The notes under the pieces are model-generated. The model searched no databases. It worked only from the letters and a program-made list of their open reading frames with translations, and was not told the origin of the DNA. A stretch of DNA of 64,000 nt. Origin: Acanthochromis polyacanthus. Taxonomy: Eukaryota; Chordata; Actinopteri; Pomacentridae. Of the stretch, positions 54,954 to 64,000 are shown piece by piece. The position numbers and the translations under genes are program-made. Position 1 is the stretch's first letter. The number at the start of each line of letters is the position of its first letter. The DNA is taken from NCBI RefSeq assembly GCF_021347895.1, contig NC_067120.1, positions 24,227,361-24,291,360 of the forward strand. Reading direction: 5' to 3'.

Positions 54954-55990
54954 AATCAAATAATAGATTGATGTGGAATTGTATTCAGTACAGTATAGTA
55001 TGGCTATTATTACTAATGCACCAAGCTGACTGCAACATTTTCAAGCCGTTTAAAGTTTAGTTTGCTTTATTATGCCAACTTCATATGCACTTTTGTTGGC
55101 TTAGTCAACAGCATTTGATCCCATTTTACAAGCTGATTGCATTATTTGCAAAATAACTTGCAATGTAAGTGTACAATACTGAGCAAAAAGTGCAATATGG
55201 AATATTAAAGGAGATACTTAAAGTCCATCAAAATGACTCCTAAGTACAGTATAAGTCAGTGCAAGTCTTCATTGCATTACAAAATGAATTGGATGAGCAT
55301 CACTTCCCCTTCTGCACTTTTTACACTATCAAAAACTGTCAAACATTCACCCATTTGCTTCACGTGGATACTGGCACAAGGTCTGCGATATGCTCGTAGT
55401 GCATTTGAATGACTGACTACAGATGGGAAAATGTTGTCATAGCCCATTGTAGCTACAAATCTGACCATACAATGACCCTCAACAATCAAGCAATGTTGTT
55501 TCAGCAGAATACACAACCATCATCAGAATGAGTCCTCCTCGTTCATTGCAGACCATCTCATTTTATGGCCTCTCAGCCGAAGCTGAAAGCAAAGGATTTC
55601 AAACCAAAAGCCCCAATGTTAATCTTACACGAGTCGATGCTCAGAGTTCAAATCTCTCAGTTCTGGGTCTGTTTATCCCAGAAAAGCAGAGAGAGGATAG
55701 GGGCCCTCCCAGCTCCCAGATGTGGCATTTAGGATTAAGCGACGCTGATCCAGCCTGGTCATCCAGAATGAGGTTATTAAGTCTCTATGTAGGTCAAATG
55801 TTGCCCGATCGACATTCACTGGTTGCATTGAGGGCTTGGCCGTGTGTTGATTTCAGGGATATGTCATTTTTCCCTCTATGTGAGAGGTAACATAAACAGG
55901 TTTAAGACTTGGAAATCCACAGTTGTTAAATTACCAGCGACATCTTATTTCCAGACCACTATACAGTACAGCTGCACCTATGCTTATTTC

Positions 55991-55993
<3 letters not shown>
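54954..55993. other. upstream segment, unique DNA
   Basis: The minus-strand open frame at 55277-55516 (79 codons) has no domain that I recognise. From about 55530 to 55890 the sequence is GC-balanced and non-repetitive, with motifs such as GGATTAAGCGACGCTGATCC, and could be a distal regulatory element. Confidence 0.4.

Positions 55994-56037
<44 letters not shown>
55994..56037. repeat. (TA)22 microsatellite
   Basis: Uninterrupted TA dinucleotides, about 44 bp. Confidence 0.97.
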
Positions 56038-56038
<1 letters not shown>

Positions 56039-59000
56039 CATAGCCTATGTCGGTTTGGAGCATGAAGAACTCACTAATGACTTGGTGATGCTCAAATCTT
56101 GACAGCATTTCCCCTCAGAACATTAAAAATGAGATTCTTTTACCCCACAGTGTTTTCAAGAGTATGTTCCTTTGATCCCACATACACACACTCACACACA
56201 TACACACACTCACACACCCTTCATACCACAACCGCAGAAGGCTGTCACTCAGTTTTCTGTAATACACAGGGGGAATTTCAGCTGTGAATTCCTGTCTTTC
56301 CCACAGAGATCTTTTTCTGTTCGTACTGTCTTGTCATGTGTCAAATCCCCAACTCGTGTCTGAATCTGAGGCAGATCAGCAGAGATGGAGATGTCATGTG
56401 GAGATAATCTCTCTGAAAGGAAGCTTGTCATTAGCCAGCGATTATGGGGGGATTCCAGAGGCATGGCATGGAAACGACACCCCAGCCCTCACACACACCT
56501 CCTCCCATGAAGTTGGCTGTGACCCTGAAAAGAAAGAAAAAGTTACTCTGTTTACATTCAATGAGTTTCAGCTAGTTCTGTTCTGATATTCTCAGAGAAC
56601 GAGATATGACAGAGATAGTGATGACAGAAGAGGACAGAAAACAGAGAATGTTTTGTGGCTGCACTGCGTTGTGATCCTTTCTCTGATTCAGTGAATGGAG
56701 ATGTTGGTTTCTGACTGCACCTTCTCTACAGCTGCAGTAGAAGTTTGTAGCTGCAGTCATGGCTGCTGATTACTAGCAAAAAAAAAAACAACAACTAAAA
56801 ACTAGATTTCTAGAAAGAAATCCTCTGATATCAAAACACCCCCTAAACTCTGCTGTAGTTAGAAGTGTGCAGCTTTTCAGAAACACTGGATGCCCTGAGA
56901 GCACCAGCATCTCAGACCAAAACAAGTTGGCATCTTGGCTACACATTCCCACTCCCTTTCCTTTAAATTACAACTAGAAATCTTCTGTACATGACAGACA
57001 ACAAATAGTAATCCAGCTAAAATCATTAGCACACACGCTGACATGTCAGTACAACTTCATCCTCTGCAGGACAGCATTAGTCCCTTACATTTTTACATAA
57101 CAAATAGCTATTTGCTGCTAGGTTAATGCTATGCTAATGCTATATTTTTGCACAAAACCTGCACTTTGCCCCTTTTAATAGCAAATATTTTTACATTAAT
57201 TCATTATCTGACAGTTGTTCGTAGGTTTCTCTGTAGTTCGTTCTAAGCAGTCGCCGCTTTCCATCCCACACAGACTGAAAAACATAAATGAGCTGTTGAA
57301 CCAGAAACACAACCAGTCATGTCAGATGTCTTTTGTTTGATATCATTGCTAAACATTGCAGACATAACATGAGACATAACTAGCTTATATGGTCTTCACC
57401 TATGTTACTTTCTTGGAAGACATTTTGGACTTGGTCACAGTGTAAAATATGTTCTTCGATTTGAAACACTAACTGATTTATTTTAAGTCTAAGAACATAC
57501 CCGCTTGATGACCATGTTAACGTGGATAGAGGACCTACTGTGTGTTTTCATGGTAACATTCTGTGACACCTCCTGCTAAGAAGAAAGAAAACATAACTCA
57601 TGATTTGTGGTTTGCTGGTAGATAATACTGTAGGAAAAGCAATAGAGAGGGGAAGAGATTTTAGAGACTGCAGTAACCTCTTGAGATCAACTGTGGTCAT
57701 ATCAATTATTACAGTCTTAATTTTTATTACTGTTTTTTTGAATGTTTCCAGAAAATATATCCTTTTAATTGAAAAGTTCTTCAAGGATGAATAAATTGTC
57801 TTTATGCACTGAAGGTATCTAAGCAGTCTGAAGCAGTTATTTGGAAAGCCATGTTCCTATGTTTTAAAACATTTTTAATATACCCAGAATTCATAGCAAA
57901 TTAGTCCTACTTAGGACAGAGATGAAGCTAAGTGACTTTATTCAACAGATAAATGTGGACTGTTGACTGTTTAGTCCCTTTCAAACATGCATCTGAATGT
58001 GTGGATTTATGTTTGGATGAGCATTATTTCCAAAAAGTTTTACTAAAACAGATCTAATACGATTTCTTTATCACTTGCAACACAGCACAAGCCTGAACTG
58101 TATGCTGTGACATTAACAGATAAGCATCATCAAATGATGTATTTTTGTTAATTTGGGGCCGTTTTTTCCGCACCAATATTTATCCAAAAACATGACAGAT
58201 ACAAAAAGACACAATTTGCTACAAAAATCCTGAAACCCCTTTTGTCATTTACTTTGCCCTATAATTTCACATCTTTTACAAACTGAATATAAAACATTAC
58301 TGCAATGAAGACAGTTAACAGGTCAGATTAGTGAGATATATTTTGTAGTGTCTCCGAAGATAGAGTTGTTGCATTTATACACAAAACAATAGAGGCAACA
58401 TCATTATTTTCTTGTCATTTTAAATTATCCTCGAAATAATCAATCTAACAAAAGCCACACCAAGTGCTTTTCTTCACATCAGTCAGGTGAGCTGTCATAA
58501 ACAAAGTCACATCTTTTAAACTGCAATTACATCATTTGTTACAAAACTAATTATTACGCATTATGTCACAAGATGTACTGCCCCATTTCACATGTTACAA
58601 ATATTGCGTACAAAGCATGGCTCTCTCCGTCACTGGGGTGTGTGTGTCTGAATGAAGAACATTAGCATTACTTTAACAGACTGATAAAGCCTGCAATGTT
58701 ATGTACAGTATCCCAGTGTTGTGAATCTGATAAGGATTTTAGTTCGATTTAAGCCACAGTCAAAGTGTGTCTTTGTGAAACTGGCTCCAGGCCATCCCAT
58801 AAAACAGTCTGCTGATAGTTTTAGCTGATGTTTCAGTTTCTGGTCCCATCAAGAGGATGCAGCAGTCATATTTCTGTGAAGTTGTGACATTTTTTAAAGG
58901 TGGAAACACAGAACTACATTACATCAGCACATTTGGCTGTACAGAATGAGCTCAGCTGAACTAATCCTCACCAGAAGAGGCCAAGAAGACACTTGATTGA

Positions 59001-60858
59001 CATTTCAAGTTTTTCTACCTGCCTGATCCTGTTCTTAAAGCCACTATGCTGGAGCCTCCTTTGACAAACAGGGCATGCTGATAAAATATTATAAACACAG
59101 CCAGAGACTTTTCATTCATACCACCTATACTCAGTGGGGAGTGTTTTAGTTTCTCATCCTCTTGACTTGCAAACATAGTGCAAAAAACACAGACTATAAA
59201 AGAGTCACGTGTGTGTAGCTGCTCCTATTCTTAGTTTGTCTTCTTCCCTTTCCTTACACAAAAACTACTGATAATTTGTTGTGATATACTGTACCTTCCC
59301 TCTTTGTATCATCGAGCTGCACTGCTAGAACCAGTGAAATACACTTTCAGTCCACATTGTTTCACTGGGTGACAGAATCCTTCATTGCCATAAACATACA
59401 CACTGCAGTTATTTTGAGCTGTAAATATGCACCAAATCACCAAGTCTGTGAGATGAATAGTTCCAGCATATGTTCTATTTGTTCTTGTTGGAGTGACTTT
59501 TAGGATGTGTAATAAAGATTTATGAAATTAGAAAAATCCTTTATTTCTTTGCAGATTTATCTCTGCAGTAGATATGAATGGAATTGGGACTAATAATCGT
59601 TGTATGGGGAAATCGGAGCGCATCAAGAGTGTGACTAACATACTGCACACAATTTATTCTTTCTGTTCTTCTTTCTTCTTCTTTACGTATTTAGACAAAG
59701 TTCATCTTGCATTTTGTTGTACTGGTCATCTTTTAAATTTGATCTGCTTTGATCCACTCCATGAACCCAGCACCTTCCCAAGTCAGTCTTTACTATTTAC
59801 AAGCAGCTCACTACATCTAACTGAACACTGACTCAAAGCCAAATGTGGTTCATTATGTTGGGTGTAATTGGCCTGAATGGACTACAGAAGGGAAGCCTAC
59901 GCCCTCACAGGGGAAGCTATTGATGGGACGTCCAGAGTTTATGGATAACCCTGCCTCCAGTTCAGCCTCTATAATGACGTTAGGGTCTGAGGAACATCTG
60001 TGACATAAAAAAGCATGTGAATACTAATATAGTGGAAGTCTCATGCACATGATAAACATGCGAATCAGCTCATGGCAATTTATTTGATAAAGGGGACATT
60101 TTTACCCAAAGGCAGGAACATTAAGTATTATTTCAAAGCATGCGGACAGAAATGACTAATGTTAGATGGTTCTTCAAGGCGCAAGACTTGACAAAAGACA
60201 CATCCTTTCACATTAGATAAACCATTTGATAGTTCCAACATTTTTTAAACATTTTAAACAGATTGTAATGAAATATTTAGAGCTTTTGCTTCAGTAAAAA
60301 ATACAAGATTACAATGTAAAAATACAGTTACAAGTGAAAGTTCTATGCTCAGAAAGTAGATGTTTTAGCTGTTGGTTTACATATCTGATATTGAGCCTGT
60401 GGAGATGATTGTAAATATCTGTGGATGTAAAGTCTGAGAAAATCTTCCAAAATTTATTCAAGAAGGAGGCTCCTGATGAAATTATAGTAATGGTAGCATT
60501 AAATGTAGGAATAGGGCTGAAACTTGTAAATGAACAATTTATCATAATAAAATGTTTTATTTGAGTTCAAATCAATAATTACTGATAATATTTAATTACC
60601 TTTTTTTAAAAGACCAATTGAAGAAATATTTAGTTTGAATTTAACCCCCTGGTGTTGAACCAAGTACTTCAGCAAGGTGCACAAGTAAGAATTTTAATCA
60701 TACAAGAATGGAAAAAATACAAAAAATAAATACATTTTCATAGATAAATAAAAAAAGAATATGAATAAATAAATCATCTCACCTTAATTCACTTTAAATG
60801 AAGAAAGCAAGTAAAACTCAGAGGAGCACAGAGGGCTACCAAGGCAAAGGGAGGACAG
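56038..60858. other. upstream segment, unique DNA
   Basis: CA-rich run at about 56184-56216. GC-balanced island at about 56290-56530. Otherwise AT-rich with no exon or repeat that I can name. A miniature-family-like GGGCTGAAACTTGTAAATGA lies at about 60505. Confidence 0.4.
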
Positions 60859-61050
60859 AGATAAGATAAGATAAGATAAGATAAGATAAGATAAGATAAG
60901 ATAAGATAAGATAAGATAAGATAAGATAAGATAAGATAAGATAAGATAAGATAAGATAATCCTTTATTAGTCCCCGTGTCCGGGGAAATTTCCCATGTCA
61001 CAGCAGCATACATCATACAGTAGAGCAACAATAGCAACAGTAAACAACAA
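60859..61050 (-). mobile_element. 5'-truncated LINE 3' end with (TTATC)20 tail
   Basis: Read on the minus strand: GGAAATTTCCCCGGACACGG, then GGACTAATAAAGGA, then 20 units of TTATC (60859-60959 on the plus strand as AGATA). AATAAA directly before a pentamer array is the standard 3' end of a common fish non-LTR retrotransposon. About 90 bp of the body is recognisable. It belongs to a different subfamily from the tails at 28.2 and 36.1 kb (GGGACTAATAAAGGA versus GGGGATGAATAAAGTGA). Confidence 0.78.
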
Positions 61051-64000
61051 TATAATGTTCTGTTATCAAGGTATGATGGGCTGTATGTGAACCAGAGAGG
61101 AGGCAGGGTTGGAATGTCTCATGTAACCGAACTTTTTGTTTTGTGCTTTCATTGTGGTTTGCATCCAATTCATTTAGGTGTAGCTTAAGTGCTGTTGGTG
61201 AGGTATCTGTTCTCAGTAAATGTCACTATTGTTATGTTGCCCAGCCCTATGTAGGGTCCAGTGTTTTTGGTGCACGACCCGTACTTGGTCTAATAACCTT
61301 GGCCACTGTTGTACTGACTGTGACTTCAGCTTCGTGGGAGTACAATACTGATTTGATGGAGTAAATCTTCAAGCTGTAACAGAATGCGCTTTTAAAAAAT
61401 TGTCATATATTTCTGTAAAACTATAGCTGTCACATGTATTTAATGGGGTAAAACCGTACAATATTTACCTCTATTACATTTAGTCACTGAACAGATTGCT
61501 GTTCATTGCTTCCTGCATCAGTTGGATGTGCCAACAGCCTCATGGTTTATGAGTCCATATGACCCATAAAACCATCTCCTCGGGGTCATGACAGGAAGGG
61601 CGTTCAGGGATGTGAGGACAGGACGGCAGCCTGGAGCTGAAATGATGACCATTACTGTAGGATGGGGGGAAAGCAGAGCTACCGGACATGATGGGACAGA
61701 TACTGATGGATGGAGCTGGAGTCAGAGAGCAGCAGCAGCAGGTCTCTTCAGTCAGAGCCCCCCCCCACCTCAGTCCTGTGGGAATACTTGGCTCATATTA
61801 ACTCGCTCATTGTTGGGACACACAGCAGGCACAATGGCTCCCTTTTTGCTGAAAGGGCATAGTGGACTGAGAGGGCAGCCGGGCTGCCATCACTGGGCCT
61901 AGTGTGCTGTGGCTCTGAAGCACAGCTCGGCCAGCAGGCAGACAGGAAAGAAAACAAAAAGAGTGAGGCAACGAGCCCCGGATCCCATATCCTGGCCCCA
62001 GCTTCAAATAGGAGGACATGGAAGGTCTAGATACTGACTCTACTGACAGGGAGAAAGGAAATGGAAGGAAGGAGGAGGAGTAGAGCGTGGATCTGGGCCA
62101 CATCTCCGTCTGATTGTCCCTGAGGGGCTGCCAGTAGCTGAACCAGGGCTCTGTTCTGTGACCATCTCTGCTGATCTGAAGTCAGCGCTTCTCTCTCTGT
62201 TTCTGTTCCCTCTCTGAGCTCAAATCTCTCTCCTCACTTCGCCTCGACTTCTTCCCTCCATTTTCTCCCTCACACTGTTCCTCTCTGTTTAACCAGCAGC
62301 CCATGACTGAGAAGTGGAAGGAGCAGGTGCTTGTACTAAATAGTGAAAGACTTCAGTCACAGTTTTATTAAACCTTGTTGCAAGGATTCACTCAAAGCTA
62401 AAAGTTTAAATGCTGTCCCCAGATTGTGAAAGTTTATGTAACAGTGGTAAAGAGTTTCCTTAAAGTTCCTCTCCTCTCACAAAATGTGATCTGCTTGGCC
62501 TTCACATTGCAGAATGATGTACAGTATACAGCATAACAAAACTGAGGGCACTCCTGTGTAATATCAGTGACATGTTAAATAATAGTGAAAATGTGAGAGA
62601 GGGCACAAGAGCATCAGTAGCTACTGGACATAAATCAAAAAACATCATAAAGCAGTGTGGAAAAGCCATATTGCCAAAAACACAGGACACAGTCAGCATC
62701 CTCACAGAATTGCAGAAGTGCTCTAAAAGCTTGATTGGAAAATGATTTTAAAAGCCAGACAATGATCTGAAACACACTGTGACATCACACAGTTTTCAAA
62801 GTAGACAAAAGTGTAGCCTAGCCGAATCTGAATCCAAGAGAGCATCTAAAGAGGTAGATAGAGCAGTAAAGCTGCTTTAGCAAAAAAACATTTGAAAAGA
62901 ATAATTTGTGGAGAACAGTAGAACATTTCTCCAGTGATTTTGACTAAGTCTTCCATGCTGAGGTGAACTTTGGGACTTGTATTTTGAATACAGTCTGCCT
63001 AACCTGTTTGTTTGGTATTTTACACACACATTTCCAATTTTAAATATTATCGTAACATGATGCAAATTTTAACAGTTAAGGAATATAGTCAATATTGTCG
63101 TTCACTGCGTGCACATGAGAAAGCTATTTCCACTTTTATCTACTGACCGAGTTTTTCTTCCTTGAAAGAAATCTGAGTGTGCACATGATTTTTGACTAGT
63201 TTTTTGCAGGCAGTCACGGTTCAATATGCAGGTGACATGTTGAAACTTGAAGCCTGCATTGCCCACATACAGAACAGATCTTCCATGAAACATGAGACAT
63301 CCTGAGCCGTATAGCACAGGCAATACACAGTTCATGCTCTGTTAAAATTTGAGATTTCAAGCCCCTTTTCATGCACAACATGCCCTCTTTAAGACTAGTG
63401 GGAAGAAAGTATCCAAAAAATGCACTTTTGGATTTTTATTTGACTACTCTTTGTCTATTGGATATGTGTATTGTAGATATACATAAAATTTGATATTTAG
63501 GTAGATTATACCTTCCATATTTAAACATAAAATTTCAGAGCCCTTGTAATACAAAGAAAAAACAGTTGTCTATCAACTGGCTTCATGTCTATTACTTAAA
63601 ATATGTTGCCCTACTTCCCTGTAGTGTCTCCTCTCAAAATTCTATCTTTTACCTTTTCCTTAATGGACAGTGTCTGTTCTATTTTGTGCTACTTTAAACT
63701 TTGCTCCACTACACTTCAAAGGGATTGTCTTTAATGCATCTGGACTTGCAACAAAGGTATACAAAAAAATTACTAAACAAAATCTGTTTTTTTCATAACA
63801 TTTACAGTAACATTACATGTTAAATTCAACTCTAAAATGGTATATACAGATTACAATATAAACATTAGCTTCACTTCATGCACAATCCAATTCCTCTTCG
63901 TAATGTTTTAGTACATTATACTGCTATTTTTTTTCAGAAATTTACTCAAGTAAAACTAGAAATGTAGAACTCTCATCCACATTTCACCTCAGTATGTTTT
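61051..64000. other. upstream segment to the window end
   Basis: A GC-balanced stretch at about 61560-61940, with a (C)9 run near 61761-61769, has no domain-bearing frame. The remainder is AT-rich unique DNA with nothing recognisable. Confidence 0.45.

Larger units (their letters stand above)
53102..64000. other. upstream flanking DNA of cttnbp2, no second gene recognised
   Basis: Beyond the promoter block the sequence turns AT-rich and contains a nested SINE/LINE insertion, two (TA)n or (GA)-type tandem runs and a LINE tail, with unique DNA between. I looked for exon-like frames with splice flanks and found none convincing. In mammals the gene upstream of CTTNBP2 lies some distance away, so an empty 10 kb is plausible. 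The region could also be an untranslated 5' exon/intron zone. Confidence 0.6.

Noticed and set aside
55277..55516. 79-codon minus-strand frame in the upstream region
   Set aside because: Reads like protein (GYDNIFPSVVSHSN) but matches nothing I know and has no clear acceptor or donor pair. Not enough to call a gene.
60859..60959. Regular array that could suggest a CRISPR or satellite
   Set aside because: A 5-bp unit with no spacers, attached to a LINE 3' end in a vertebrate-type genome: a retroelement tail.

Overview
This is eukaryotic DNA, almost certainly from a ray-finned fish and probably a percomorph teleost. It is AT-rich and intron-dominated, with long (TG)n, (TA)n and (GA)n microsatellites. 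It carries a tRNA-derived SINE, Tc1-type DNA transposons and LINE tails of the kinds common in teleost genomes. There are no operons, and no long open reading frame outside transposon remains. The species call rests on repeat types I recognise and on one gene; it was not checked by a database search.

The only cellular gene I can support is cttnbp2 (cortactin-binding protein 2), on the minus strand, entering at its 5' end. Three exons join in frame. Exon 1 (53021-53101) holds the start codon and 27 codons. Exon 2 (43170-43277) holds 36 codons. Exon 3 (180 down to base 1, continuing outside the window) holds 60 codons. All three junctions are phase 0 with GT/AG splice sites, giving the first 123 residues of the N-terminal coiled-coil (CortBP2) domain. 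Intron 1 is 9743 bp and intron 2 is 42989 bp. Exon 1 sits in a CpG-rich block of about 52640-53480 that should hold the promoter. From 53102 to 64000 the sequence is upstream flanking DNA in which I find no second gene.

Layout: 1-180 is exon 3. 181-43169 is intron 2, carrying a SINE with target-site duplications (3161-3375), a cluster of Tc1-type elements between 9 and 14 kb, a pair of related repeats at 19.6 and 21.0 kb, a hAT-like miniature element broken by a LINE tail (28067-28470), further fragments of that family, and unique DNA. 43170-43277 is exon 2. 43278-53020 is intron 1, with a (TA)n/(GA)n tract and several low-repeat, ATTA-rich islands that look like enhancer candidates. 53021-53480 is exon 1 and the promoter. 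53481-64000 is flanking DNA with a nested SINE-in-SINE/LINE insertion (54200-54953) and a 20-copy (AGATA)n LINE tail (60859-61050).

I found no evidence of a novel multi-gene system. The most useful results are the spliced cttnbp2 start, the dated or nested transposon insertions, the paired teleost repeats, and the candidate conserved noncoding islands, which need alignment to test.
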